Assembly (NCBI GenBank): GCA_033002965.1
Contig: JAURVB010014795.1
Coordinates: forward strand, 62,001 to 126,000
Direction: 5' to 3'
Source: Piper betle
Lineage: Eukaryota; Streptophyta; Magnoliopsida; Piperales; Piperaceae
Length of the DNA: 64,000 nt
This document shows, one piece after another, positions 12,397 to 25,120 of this stretch. Under the pieces are notes generated by a model. It searched no databases, was not told where the DNA came from, and saw nothing but the letters and a program-made list of their open reading frames with translations. Each line of letters begins with the position of its first letter. Position 1 is the first letter of the stretch. The translations under genes were made by a program, and so were the position numbers.

Positions 12397-12906
12397 ATGT
12401 TACTCACAAGTCTTATTCGTAATTTGATTTTGAATGCTACCCCCACGGGAACAGTCTTCGTTTACAAGTTCCTGGCGCCCCTCCTCACCAACTACGGCCA
12501 CTTTACTCGTCTCAACAAGCACCTCACCGCCGTATTACTCTTCCTTTGCGCCTTCGCCTGCTGCCTCTCCTGTTTCACCGACAGCTACACCGGCGCCGAG
12601 GGCCGGCGTCACTACGGCCTCGCAACGGCGAACGGTTTGTGGGTTTTCTTGCCGGAGTCGGAGCAGCCGGAGGATCTGTCCGGGTATAGGTTAAGGGTGG
12701 GGGATTTTGTGCATGCGTCGTTGGCTACGGTAGTGTTTGTGGTGGTGGTGGTGATGGACCATAACATGGAGAGGTGCTACTATCCTTCTCTTCGGAGGGA
12801 GAAGTGACCGGTGCTCAAGTCTATGCCCACCGGCGTGGGAGCCATGGCCAGCTTCGTCTCCATGGTTTACCCTAACAAGCGGAATGGAATAGGCTACCCG
12901 CCATGA
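12397..12906 (+). pseudogene. DMP (DUF679) membrane protein, broken by an in-frame stop
   Basis: The reading frame from ATG at 12397 contains the hallmarks of the plant DUF679/DMP membrane protein family. These are the TPTGTVFVYKFLAPLLTNYG start of membrane segment 1, a second segment ending in SCFTDSYTGAEG, the YGLATANGLWVF block, and the DFVHASLATVVF third segment followed by MDHNMERCYYPS. A TGA at 12805-12807 interrupts it. The same frame then continues with the family's last block (PTGVGAMASF, YPNKRNGIGYPP) to a TGA at 12904-12906. The usual variable N-terminal tail of roughly 40-50 residues is short here. Known members are small four-pass proteins; some act in gamete fusion and senescence. 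The break removes the fourth segment, so the copy is probably non-functional unless the stop is a sequence error or is read through. Confidence 0.8.
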
Positions 12907-13464
12907 AGGCGTCAAAACTCACCTACATAGATTGTGGGCATATATAGATATAATTCTGCGCATTTGTGTGATAAATTTGATCATGTACAGTGGTTGGAGT
13001 CTGAAGATTTTGACCTTATCCAAAATAATTAGTTAACTATTATTATGCAGCAGCTTAACTCTTAATAATTGTCAAGGTCATAATTCATATCCATTTTAAA
13101 TGTAAGAGAACATACATTAGTATCATTCTGCACTTGTAAATGGCTAAACATTTAGCAAGTGATCAAATATACATATATCATTTTTTTTCCACTTAGGCAT
13201 AACTGAGGTTTATTGACACTACGAGGGACTCCTGTGAATAATCTTCACTTCTACAATCGTAAGGTGGTTAAGCACATTTTAATTGGCATATTATTAATTC
13301 TTGGGTCATTTCTGCCTCTTTGGGAACATTTCCTATACGTGGATTCAAGATTAATAATTTCTCACTATCGAGTGCAGAGATTGCATGTGATGCCATTAGA
13401 AAAAAATGCAATGGTTGCATGTTACTATGCATGGTGTACTGCATCAAAGAAGTTTGGTACATAA
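12907..13464. other. Intergenic sequence after the DMP copy
   Basis: AT-rich, with only chance frames on both strands. Nothing recognised. Confidence 0.5.
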
Positions 13465-13735
13465 AAGATTTCTATTTATTTCAAAAACATAAAACATATA
13501 ATTACAACAGCATCGGGCGTTTATACTGCTTGTAACAACTAAGCTATTATAAGATACAATTTTAGTCATTGATTTGTAAAGCTAATCACCGTAATTAGAA
13601 GTCTGATACAAAATTTCTATTGATCTCAAAAATACAATTAAAACAGTATCTGCTATGTATATGTACCACTTTGCACCAAGTTAGTGTAAAATACAATTTT
13701 AGTCATAGATTTGTAAAGCCAATTATCAATCACAG
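13465..13735. repeat. Imperfect tandem duplication (~140 bp unit)
   Basis: The block containing 'tacaattttagtcattgatt' near 13555 returns as 'tacaattttagtcatagatt' near 13692. Upstream parts also match ('gatttctatttatttcaaaa' near 13468 and 'atttctattgatctcaaaaa' near 13612). Divergence is moderate. Confidence 0.6.
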
Positions 13736-14968
13736 CCGTAGAATTTTCAAGTGCATCATCTGCCATATTAGCATCTAGCGCATATAAAACGATATTGTTG
13801 GTTCTTTTTATATGATCAATACTTTGCAACAAATTACTTAGTCTATTTATTCTACTTTAATTAATTGGATCTCAAAGTTTAATATTGTTAGTTGAATTAA
13901 CTTACCTCTAGGTGGAGATGGTTCAGCCAAGTTAATTTTTTCTGTTAATTATTATTCCTTGATTATTTGTTGGGGATACAATTATTAAACAATTCTAAGT
14001 GTTGGGGCCTTCTCTAATAATTGTAGAATTTTAAGTTCTTCGAAGATGTTAGAAAGCCTCTCTCCACCGAATAATGTTTGAAAACGCCATGGGCCGAGAC
14101 GCCTTGGTCACTGCCCAAGTAGGCGGCTACAAATTGGCATGGGCCCCCACTTGCCAGTGGCATGGGTCCTTGAGGCTCATACATCTTTTGATATTGCTTC
14201 TTGGGGGGTTTTTTTTACGACTTACTTATTCACATCTTTTCCATGTTAATTTTTGCCGAAGAGAAAATTTTTAAAAAAAATTATATTTAGGGATATTTAT
14301 AGGTCAGTGTATATTAATTTTTTAACTTTTCTAAATTAAAAATATTGATAAGTGGAGTGGAAAAAAGTATAAAACTGGAGAGAAGTTTCTACTTTTTTTG
14401 CGTGGAAAAGTCTGAAAATAAATACTTACTTAAAAAATCTTTAATTAAAAAAAGAAATGTAGAATTTTTTTCAGCTCTAAAAATTGGCACGAAAGGCGAT
14501 AAATGACATTTTTTTAAAGAGTTTTGTTTTTTGTAGTGGAATGAGCTAATTATATGAGTTGGAAAATATGGACTTTTTTTGCCTTGAAAAAGATGATAGG
14601 AGTGTGTAAAAAGATTAAAAAAAAGATGATATGTGGATGTTGTTTAATGATATAAATACGCTAGCTAGCTAGAATGAAAAATGTTGGAGCAAATGGGTAT
14701 AGTGTATATTGATCAATAATATGAAACATCTTCGTACATAACTCACAAATGAATTACAACTGCACCAATAACAATGTACATATTTCCCACTTAGTTTTGT
14801 TTTTCAATTTGTTTGAACGAACTTTTGACAGTATCACTCTTAGTATTATAATCTCAATCTTTGCTATCAACATTTTTGAACAACCATGAAGAGGATTGAT
14901 GCACAGGAAGAAATATTTGAATCAATTTCTACGGTTGAGGAAGATACAAGTACTGTAGACTGATTGTG
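13736..14968. other. Intergenic sequence
   Basis: AT-rich sequence downstream of the EEP gene, which ends at 14969 on the minus strand. It will include that gene's 3' UTR. No other coding or RNA feature was recognised. Confidence 0.5.
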
Positions 14969-16019
14969 CTAAGAGTTAGCTTTCCATATGCCTCTTGAAA
15001 ATGAACCTTTCATCCTCACAACGCGCCTCCCACGTTGCTGCTGCCGTGCCGGTGTAGCAGCCGCTGCCGTAGTTGCGGTGACCGCCGCCTCCTCCACCTT
15101 GGCCACCGTAAAACTCACCCTCACGACGTGATGATCCGACGTCCCTTTGGAGGAGATCACCGAATATGATCCTGGCACAAACTTATAAGGCGAGTCTGGG
15201 GATGATAGGATGTAGTCCACCCTTGTTCCATACTTGCATGTCCCTTGCACATCTACGATCAAATATATATTTACAAAGAGCCCTTGTGTACATGAGTTAC
15301 AACTTATCTATCTTATATGAGTTACACTTTTTATTTAGAGCAATTTAGGGTAATTATACATATATAAATATAAAAATAACTAATAAGGGTAATTATAAAA
15401 TTTCAAATCAATCTAATACTTTTAACATTTGAATTTTAATTATGAAAGTAATTGTAATAAAAATTAATTTTGAAATATTTATTAACTAATGCATCTTTTA
15501 AAAATGTAAAAGTAAATCAAAATGATGTTAAAAAAGATTAAATTTCGTCAACCTTATACTTATATATTTTACTTTTAATATATATAAGTAATATTTTGTT
15601 AGACCCACTAATAAATATTCAAATTAAATTTATAGTTCATATAAATTATACGAAATGTAGTTTACCTTAATTTTTCTCCTATATAAATATATACCACAAG
15701 GTTAATATATATACATAAACTATAGCTCATCTAACTTATATAGCTTATATAAGATACAATTTCTTCTATTTGTAAAAATTTAGTGGGTCTCACTATTTAA
15801 AATCTACATAAATATATGTAAAAATAAATGATTAAGTTATTGATAAATTTATCAAATTAATCTAATATTTTTAACCCCTTCAACTTAATCATCAAAGTTA
15901 TCATAATAAAAAATAATTTTAAAATGATTGTAAACTAATATATTTTTAAAAATATAGAAGTAGGTCATATCAATGTCTAAAAAAGATAAAAGTTTATTAC
16001 CAACTTATTTATGTATTAT

Positions 16020-16061
<42 letters not shown>

Positions 16062-19000
16062 ATATTATGGGGGACCCACAAAAAAATTCAAATTAAAGGT
16101 GTAGGTCGTATCAATTATATAAGGTTTAGCTTATAATAAATTTTCTCATAGATCATGATATTGACAAAAAAATGATCATTATATATTTATATATATATAT
16201 ATGTAACAAGTATGTTTCAAGTTGAAGGTTGATGAATACCTTGCCCTTTGGCTATGATGACAACCGATTCACATTCCCCTGCAAAGTCTTTGGAGTCTGA
16301 GTAGTTCTTCTCTTTTAAGAACTTCATCACCTCTACCTTGGGTGTGGGCTTTCCTATTTCCTCGTAGTACTGGGAAAAAAATGGTTTTGTTGTTAGAACT
16401 ACTTGAGATATATTCTTTGTGTTGTGCTCTATATAAATTTAGCATTTGTAATTGTCTCTATCAACCTTGTCATTATTTGTTTCATAGTTGTTGACAAGCT
16501 AATGATATTTAATAATTTCAATGATTAAAATTCGTAGGACTTTTTTAAATAATTTATCTAAGAAATATCATTGACCTTGTTCATTTGGTGAGATTGTAAA
16601 AATTTACTTGCATAAGGAGGAGATAACTTAAACAGATCATAAGGTCAAATCATATCCCGTCTGGACTAAGATAATATATTAGGTAAAAATAACTTATAAC
16701 TCCTAGCCAAGAGTATTACTTACATCATGTTTTTTGAAAAATGATCACTTATGCCCCTTAGCCTCTAACTCGGTTAATTAACTATTAGATTTTGATAGCG
16801 TGACAGAACTTGGTTACGTCGTATCATTGTTTAAAGTCGGATGATATGACAAACTCGGTCATGTTATCTCATTGATTAAGCTTAATCCAAACCCATAAGA
16901 ATTTGACTTGATCCGATCTAAATTTCTCATATGCTATATTTTTATGACCCGACCTAACTAACTACGAAAACCAATAAAATAAAGAGATCGCATGGTCATT
17001 ATTTTTTTGAAAAACAAAGTTGCCTTATTATCTAACTGTCCTTGTAATCTAATGACTTATAATTACTTGAACTGATGTAAGAATATCCACGCTAACCAGT
17101 ACTAATCGGATTTATGTCAAAATCCCATATCCCAAAACCATGAAAGAAGCAACCTTGTTTTTTAGTTTAAGCTCTTGGAATGTTTTTTACTGATCTATCT
17201 ACCAATTACCAAGCCAAGATAGAAATGAATAGCTACTTCATTTTTTACCAAATAGCAAGGTAAAAAATAAAAGTAAGAAAGCAAAGGGAAGTGAAATTTA
17301 CTTTGACAATGTCCTGCCATCTTTCTTGGGAATAGTCAGTTTCATCAAGGGCATTAAGTCCACCAGCAAGAATGTGAGGCCCCTCATCAGCTGGTTGGAG
17401 GATGGCATGTATCTGTTTCATCCTCCAGCTCTCATCAAGATGGTCTAGCTGGGTACAGTAGAAGTTCACTTCTCCTGCCTTAGCCACATCCACTGTAACC
17501 TTCAACACATTCCTGTCCTTCACAACAACATTTTTTTTTAGTCAAGGTTTATATTATTAAATTTTAATTATTATTTATTTTTTATCCAGTGTTATTAGTC
17601 AAGGGTTTTTTTATATACATTTAATAACATTGATATTGTCAAATTTTAATTTTTATGTATTTTTCATGAAAGCAAGCACTCAAAAAAGGGTATACGCAAA
17701 TAAAATAGCTCAAAAAGCACGTCCATAGCACAAAATAATCGAAATCATTCAATATTTAATTTATTTTTGGTGAATAAAACTTGAAAGGGCGACCTAGGGA
17801 AATAATTATAAATAAAATGATTTTAAAAAGTGAAAAAGAAGAAAAATTGCAGGACCGCAATCTCGACCGCCCCTCTCAAAGAAACATACATTGTACAAAA
17901 TTTAATAAAATACAAGTGGCGGATTTTTTTAAGATTGTTTTTTTAATGCTATCATTTAAATAAGTCTGAATTAGACATCAGTGTCGTTAATAAACTTCTA
18001 CTATTATTAAATATGTTTCATAAATCAATTGAACAACTCAACATCACTTTTTTCCGATAAGTTAAATCATGGAGAGGGAGAGAGAGAAAAGATATATATA
18101 TATATATAAACACACACCCAAAAAAGTTTTCTTAACCCATAGTAGGAGCATGATCCTGCGCCTAACTATAATCGCAGTAGTCTGACCATTAAGACCGCTC
18201 AAATTTGATGAAAAAAATAAAACAAAACACCCCTCCACCCCCTATTTTATTTGTAACCATAGCCGGCCCACCTTTAAGGTGCGATTAGATCTTAGTGCAC
18301 CTAAAAAATTTTTTTGAAGGCGCAATCAAATTTAGCCGCTAGCGATATTTGGCCGTAGCTGGGGCATGGCCAAGTTCATCCTGCATTGGCCAGCCCTGGC
18401 CGGCGCCACATAAAATCTTTTTTTTTAAGACGCGGCTAGCTTTAGACACTATTAACTAGGTCCAACCAACGGCTGTCGGAACAGTCCCCTAACCAAATTT
18501 AGTCGAGGGGGCTGCCTATAGTTAGATTTGGCCGGTGTGGCCACACTGCTGCCATTGGAGTTATTGAGGGGAAAATGGTTTAAGTTTTTTAAAAAAAAAA
18601 GATTTAAATCATCGTTATAATCGGATGACCTTTTTATATATATGGTTAAATCAAATGAATCAATTCTAAGTTTTCCTGTGTAGTTTTGTTTTATACTACG
18701 AAGAAAAATGGAATTTTTTGTTTTATACTGCGTGGAAAAATGGACCTAAAAAACAGAGAAGTACATACAGAGACACAGTAACAGGGAAAACCAACTATCA
18801 TGAGAAGCTTCAAAGAAGAGGAGGAGGACACACCTAAAATCAGAGTCATCAAAGATCTTCTGAACCTTCCACCTCTTGATAGGCCATTTGGAGAGCACAG
18901 CATTCCCATACTCTGGTGCCCAGCTCTCTGCAAACACATACTTCATGCCCAGAGCATCTGCAAGATCAGACAGTGGCTTCATCCCATTTGCTTCGTCTGC

Positions 19001-19582
19001 CTTCACATCTTGCAGACCAATCACATCTGCATCCACCTCCTTCAACACTTCCAACACACTTCTCTCACTTCTCACCACCTCCTCCTCCCTCCTAATGCTC
19101 TTTCTCATTGGGAAGCTTGCACTGGTTTGGAGCTGGGCCTTCTCTCTTTGGCTCCTCTCAAGTGATATCTCATTGTCTGGAAGATTGATGGACACCCTCA
19201 TCTTCGACTTCTCAAGCTTCGTCTGCTTCGGTATGGCTTCCGAGCTCTGTGCTGCCTGCTTGAGTATCCCCTTGAGCCGATCGTTCCTGACCTTCCCTCT
19301 CACATCAAGCTCCACCTCATGATCTGGGTAGTCAGAATTTCTGGACTTTGAGTCCTTGGGCACCGCCTGCGCCATGGAGAACGTGGCTGCGTTGAAGGTG
19401 GCCACGCGAATTGGCCTACAACTCTTCTCCCCATCATCTCTTCCTCCTCCACTTCGATTGGAAAAACTGTTCGCCGACTGCCCGAATCGTCGCACAACGA
19501 TGGTCGGCTTGCTTTTCCGGCGAGCAGGCCGCCGGAGCTTGGAGCAGAGCCGCCGGAGCTTGCAACGAATGACTCTGAACAT
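14969..19582 (-). CDS. Endonuclease/exonuclease/phosphatase (EEP) family protein, four exons
   Basis: Coding exons on the minus strand are 19582-18834, 17512-17302, 16369-16240 and 15252-14969. All borders are GT-AG and the phases join to 457 codons plus stop. The N-terminus is basic (MFRVIRCKLRR); an in-frame ATG at 19666 is an alternative start. The EEP fold begins at RVATFNAATFSMAQAVP, followed by LKEVDADVIGLQDV, YGNAVLSKWPIKRW, the YCTQLDHLDESWRMKQ strand, HILAGGLNALDETDYS, and a C-terminal RVDYILSSPD plus GTSDHH block. This matches a conserved land-plant EEP protein group (Arabidopsis At1g11800 type, recalled from memory). The family hydrolyses phosphodiester or phosphomonoester bonds, but the substrate here is unknown. 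Two catalytic positions differ from the classic pattern: LQD instead of LQE, and GGLN instead of GDFN. The C-terminal tail after SFTVAKVEE is Ala/Arg-rich and low complexity. Confidence 0.9.
15380..16140. repeat. AT-rich duplicated segment inside EEP intron 3
   Basis: Two related ~290 bp stretches (about 15380-15665 and 15838-16135) share the order 'caaatcaatctaatac', 'ttaattatgaaagta', a run of A/T, then 'gacccac' with 'aaattcaaattaaa', and finally a segment reading toward 'ttatat'. They are strongly diverged direct copies separated by about 460 bp. The second includes the (AT)n run at 16024-16057. Both lie in the intron between 15253 and 16239. Confidence 0.5.
16024..16057. repeat. (AT)n microsatellite
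   Basis: About 17 AT dinucleotides in EEP intron 3. Confidence 0.9.
18110..18600. other. GC-richer insertion-like block in EEP intron 1
   Basis: Inside the intron (17513-18833) this block is richer in G+C than its surroundings. It repeats short themes such as 'ggccgtagctg', 'ggccagccctggccgg' and 'atttggccg'. It could be an old non-autonomous transposon, but I could not define matching ends. No coding frame crosses it convincingly. Confidence 0.3.
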
Positions 19583-19799
19583 GGCGGACAAGGGAGGAGC
19601 TGTGCACCGGAGCCGTGAGCTGTCTCTGTATTTTCTCAATGGGAACATGGAGAAGAGATTAATCAAGAGAGGAAGTAGAAGAAGAAGAAAGTGTGGAATT
19701 TAGTAATGGGAAGGTGACAAGGAGATTGACGTGGGAGATGGGATTAGTTTGGTTTTGGTTGGGGGAGAGGAGGGAGCTGGCGAGAGTCCAACTGCTCCA

Positions 19800-19806
19800 T
19801 TTTATA
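19800..19806 (-). promoter_or_regulatory. Possible TATA box of the EEP gene
   Basis: The minus strand reads TATAAAA, about 215 bp upstream of the ATG at 19582, in a purine-rich region. The spacing would give a 5' UTR of roughly 180 nt. Motif and position are the only support. Confidence 0.3.
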
Positions 19807-22800
19807 TTATTTCTATTAATCCGAGATTTCAAAGATGGGTGGGGTGCAATTACATGGCTTAAAGAGCGAGACAAATTGCAACAACTAATACAAACTTTTT
19901 GCACGTGGGATTCTTTTCTCTGGAATTTGCATGTGGAAATAGGAAGGAGAAGATTAAAATAGATAGGGGGTGGGGTATGGAAGTTGGAAATCCAGGTTGG
20001 CTTATCAGTGTTACCCCCTCCCTTTGGCTACAAGATGACAATTCTACTGCTCATTGTTTCGCATACATTTGATTCTTCAAGTTAAAAAAATGAGAGCAGG
20101 AAATACTTTGAAAAAAAAAAAAGTTTAGATAGTTTCATATAGTGCATTTCGTCTTCACTTTGGTGGGGAAATGGTGTTATTTTTTGGTTGCCTTTAATTT
20201 GATGTACATTTCTTCAAGTATATAGCTCATCTTTCTTTATAATTATGAATAAATAATTGAGAGGCCAAATCGAGGCTTACCCAAGATAGGCAATCCAGCA
20301 GCTTGTTATTGAAAGTTGGCATTAGTTTAGAAGGTTGCATGATCATGTCTCAGACGAGTAACAGGCCCTTACAGAAACTTGGACAATCTACCATTGCATA
20401 AGAAAGTTTTAGACCAGAATGATCTTTCTGCCACAAAACGGAGCCAGGATACTCCACAGGTTGCATGAGTTGTATCTGGATGCCGTAAATATTTGGGAAT
20501 TGTCATTGTCCTTGTAAGTATATATAAACATTAGTGTTGGCTTCATTAGATAGGAATGCTATCATCCATCAAGCCATGTACAAATTAACGAGCCCAAATT
20601 TTCCCATAAAAAATAGTTAACGAAGGTTAATGATCTACAATTCATCCTTATTGATATTGCCAAATTTTATCACAATTATTAGAATTTGATTGGCAGGGAC
20701 TAATTCTGAAGGTCTTATTATCTACCCACGCACGATATAGGAAATTCCATCATTAGAATTTTTTTGTCTTGTGCAGGTCCTAATCCACATTTTTTAATCT
20801 AATCCACCATATAATACAGGCCTATGTTAGGTTTAACATCTCGATTTCAGTGGAAAATGATTGGCTTAATTCATTCTCTCAAAATTTTGACAAAAAATTA
20901 AAGTTCTTTCATCCATTCCTATTAATATCCCGGATAGACTAATTTTGAAGTCTTGTAATAAATATAAATATTTCAAAATAGTAAAGATTAGCCATGCAAA
21001 TATTTTCACACCTCTTGCATAGAACAGGCTTAATGAAGTGCAATATTTGTTTAAAAATGGTTAAACGAAGTTAAAAATATATAAACACACTTCTCGTGAA
21101 ACTAATTTCAGTGATGTTACACCTATCTTTTGCGCAGCTCACCTAAAAAATTTTCTAAGTTGTGTTGGCTGTAGGCTGGCAGGTCAATTAGAAATATGTG
21201 AGTAGATCAATTAGACTAATACTAAGATCATTGTCCATTTTGGTTTGTAGATTAGTTAACTAAACGCGTAAGACCATTGTCTAAGACTACATGATGATCA
21301 CCTGGATTGGTTGTCCATCTGCATTGAACAGCCTAAACAAGTGATTTTTCATGTTTAATAGCATTTCTGTATTGACCTAAGCATCTCAGAAAACATGTGT
21401 TCTCTCCTCTCCCATGCCCTCCACTCTTTGATTCCTTTATTGATATAACAAATATGAAATTGGGTCTTTAGCGATGAACTGGTTCGAGAAAAGGAAATCA
21501 TAAAAATGAAGGGTTCATGAAATAAATTAATATAGCTCAGACTGCTTAACTTTGGAGTGTTGAATGAGTTGAAGTAGCCGCTTTTGCCTTTTACCAGTGG
21601 AGAATAAAGTTTGTATATATCATGGCAAAAATTCTCACCCCTTTGAGGAGATAAAAGCTAACATGAAGATATATCATGCGCTCGTAATGCAGTCGAATGT
21701 AACAGGTTTCAGGAATAGGAACAAATGCTTGTTCTCGATATGCAATATCTTCAATCAAATAAAGTTGGAACAGAATTTGAGCCATCTCAACCAAAAATGA
21801 CAATAAGAACAATTATCATTTTTCTGGGTCACGAAGAATTTAATACCCTCTGTTGTTTGGCCACCTATCTAACACAGATTTATGGATATCAATGCCGTGG
21901 AGTTGGAGAGGGGACCAAAAATAGACCATTCTTGTCCTTCTATATAGAAGGTTGGACAGCAGACAATGAACTCCCACAGGGACCATGTACACCTGTAGAC
22001 AAAACCATGCACAAAGTTGGGACTCTCTCTTCTTTTTGCCATTATGTATGAAAATGAAGTGTTTGTGAGCAAAGCAAGGGTTACCACTTCTTCATGAGAT
22101 CAACATTGATCTTTTTATGTTGGGTGAAGGTTAAAGATGATTTTTTCCCCCCAAAGCAAGTATATTAAGGATGTGGACATTGGTGAAGAGAAGAAATGTC
22201 CTTTCAACTCATTTTTCTTGGGTCATGAAGTGTTAAGCCAGATATCACATTCTTACAAAAAAAGGTCATGTATCACAAAAAGAATTGAAAGGCGGCTAAA
22301 ATTAGTCTCAACTTAAAAAGCATTTTCTGTATGCACAATTTTTTATTGTGAGCCCTAGATGTTTTGAATGAAAAATATTAAATCTTTTGAATAACAACGG
22401 GATGCCCAATGCCTAGCATCTTGAACAATCTCATTCAAAGTCGAAACTTGAAGTGAAGTTGAAACCACTCACTCAGACGCTACGCATTCAATTAAAAAGG
22501 AATCTCACCATCAAAATTTTATCATTTTCTTGCGCACAACATCGTTATTATTTTTACTTTAAAATTTTGTCATTGTCTTCGTTAAGAAAAGAGAATAGTT
22601 GGGCTTAACTGCAAAAGAAACGAGGCATGAAAACGAGCAAATATTGGGAAGGGACGCAATTATCGTAAACATATTAGAAGCACGCTTGCCTTCTAAATGG
22701 ACCATGCAGCATATTGCTTTGTTGACACTGTGTTTCATCAGATGAAGAAGCCAATTTAGGGTATCCTAGCTTGTGCTGGAGCGGCCTTCATCATTGCCGA

Positions 22801-23080
22801 GAGGTTGACGAAGAGGAGGACCAGATCCACACATGTATTGCAGTTTTTATTTTATAAACTAAGAGAGAGAGAGAGAGAGAGAAAATAATAAACTAATCAC
22901 ATGTTTTTGCCCAATCATGTTGGAATTGACACCTATGATATGGACGATGCTCTGCATGCTTGCTAAATTTGATGCAGGGTTAATACTTCAAAGGTTCCCG
23001 GTTACAGCTTGGATACCATTTCCTTTGTTATAGCAATCAGATGAAAAAGCAATCAAGGGTGGACGAAAAAATACATTATA
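19807..23080. other. Intergenic spacer upstream of the EEP gene
   Basis: About 3.3 kb with only short chance frames on both strands, including near 21600-22090. A (GA)n run sits at 22862-22882. No domain, RNA gene or clear mobile element was recognised. Confidence 0.5.
22862..22882. repeat. (GA)n microsatellite
   Basis: About ten AG/GA dinucleotides in the intergenic spacer. Confidence 0.9.
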
Positions 23081-23330
23081 CCCATATCCTCGTTCTCATC
23101 TCCCCGCATCACGTTTTCCTCATCCTATCGGCTTCTTCGACATCCTCAACTCCTCCAAGTCCGGCCTCCCCCTCAGCCTCTCCATTGTCATCTCCCTCCG
23201 ACACCCGATTAGGCATTACCAACATTGCTCCCTCCATCGACCACTCCTGCACCGCCTCTGTCCAACTGCCCAGATGATGCCCCACTCCTCGTTTCCCCAT
23301 CTACCCCACCCAAGGCTTGGCCTACACTCG
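23080..23330 (+). pseudogene. Doubtful remnant of a UDP-glycosyltransferase N-terminus
   Basis: A short C-rich, gene-like patch in AT-rich spacer reads THILVLISP in one frame. In the next frame it reads HPIGFFDILNSS followed by LPLSLSIVISLRHP. This loosely recalls the start of plant family-1 glycosyltransferases, which open with a HVLV..P.P..GH..P motif and then a strand of the form LTIVIT. One frame change would be needed, and no downstream glycosyltransferase sequence (such as the PSPG box) was found. The match is weak. The patch may only be an unrelated coding relic. Confidence 0.2.
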
Positions 23331-24664
23331 CTCAATTTGACCGACCAACTGTGTTCTATAATCACTCGTCTGATAATATTCATCAATCGGAGGCAACCTT
23401 CTTCCGTAAACGATCAGAAAAAATATGTTCATTGTAATCTTACGACCAGAGTAAAAAATGGTTATTAAAAGAAAGATCAGTTGACGCGGTGAAGAGTAAC
23501 AGAGTAGAGAAGTATTGCTGAGGAGAGAGACTCGTCGTCTCACAAACTGACAAAAAGTAGAAGATGGGAAATAGAAGTGTCAAAAGGAAAACATAAATTA
23601 TTACTTAAACATTGAATGCACTCCTCAACCATCCGACCTGGACGGACAAAAACATCGCTGTCGGACATAAGCTGTAACAGGGAAAATTTTATAAAATCTA
23701 TAAATAATTTTGTCACAATTCTTGTTTTATTACAATTATAAAAAATGATTATCTTTGGCAGGTGAGAGAAAGGGATGAACATTAAAAAAAAATTAGTAAA
23801 GCTCGACCGGTTTTTTTACAGCTTTTTTGTGCAGCTTTCCAAATGCAGCCTCCACGATATATTTTACAACATTTTGCCAAATACCTTTTTTTTAATATAT
23901 TATGTCACCACTTTATATTTTGGCAATAAATAGACACAAAACAACACTACCAAGAATTTGTAAAATGAAGTTTTGAAATTAAAAAATTTTAAAGTTTTAG
24001 AACTAAAATTAAAACAAAGATGATGAGATTCATTTTACATGTATCCAGCAAAGAACACATCCTTTATATTTTTGCAACATTAAAGGTTGCTAAAAATTAA
24101 TTGAACGAAGTTGGTTTGCACCGCCGTTGGATGGTAAATAGACAGTTGCATGGGTGCATTTTGTGATTATTGTCATATTCAATTGAATTTTAAGGTGCCA
24201 ATTTAACCGGCAACAATAAGGCATGTTATGCTTTATGAACTAGCATTATTGATAAATGGAGTATAGCATAGATATTATGAAGATCGTTTACGGTGATTTG
24301 TTGAAAACATTTTTTTATTACAAAATTGATGCAATAAAGAAGAATAGAGAAACAGTGACGATGGCAAGAGGACTAGTCTTCCGTATATCTACTTTTATTA
24401 ATAAAATAAAAATTAAATATTAGTCTCTTGATTAAAATTAAGAAGATTTAACCAATCAAAATATTCAAAAATCTAAAAAATACAATAAATATACCTCAAC
24501 TGAAAAAAAGCCATGGGTTTGAATTGACTTACCTCAATTTCTTTAAAAAAAATTCAATAAAAAAACCTTCCCATTAATCAGTAGGTTAAAGGTTCAAACT
24601 CAACTAATTTATATTTTTAACTTCTTATTGATAAAAATTAGTATAATCGCCTTGAAAAAAAATA
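23331..24664. other. Intergenic spacer
   Basis: AT-rich sequence with poly-T and poly-A runs and no convincing coding signal. Confidence 0.5.
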
Positions 24665-25120
24665 CAATAAAATTATTTAAAAATTCAAATAATTATAGTT
24701 TATCCTTACGTTCAATTAAGATACATCTTTAAAGTTAATCAAAATCTGTACCTAAAATATTAAATTACTATAGCATATCTCATTATTTAATGAATTTTTA
24801 TACAAAATTAAATTTATCTAGTATAAGTCGTGCATAGTATAACATCTTGCCTAGTATTAATAAAAAGGTGATATCTCCCTCTTGGCCTCAAATCAAAAGT
24901 AAGAGATCAAAATATAATAATTTTTTTTAGAAAAATAAATTAAATTATTATAATATATCTTCTTATTTACTTAGGATTTATTTTTAAAGTCATAGTTGAT
25001 CGGAATCTACATTTAATATATTAAATTATTATAGTCATCTTATTATTTAACACATATCTACAAAATTAAAGTTTTTCTACAATATAAGTTATGCATGGCG
25101 AGCTGCCTAGATGATAATAA
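24665..25120. repeat. Diverged direct duplication of a ~200 bp AT-rich unit
   Basis: Units at about 24665-24860 and 24930-25120 share, in the same order, a block near 'tttaaagt(t/c)a', 'atattaaatta(c/t)tatag', 'tatttaa', 'acaaaattaaa' and 'ataagt(c/t)(g/a)tgcat'. It lies 0.8-1.2 kb beyond the 3' end of the PIEZO coding sequence. Confidence 0.55.

Noticed and set aside
18800..19322. Plus-strand frames of 121 and 148 codons
   Set aside because: They are antisense shadows of EEP exon 1.
24500..24680. 'ggttcaaact' resembling a tRNA T-loop
   Set aside because: No acceptor stem, D-arm or anticodon arm can be drawn around it.
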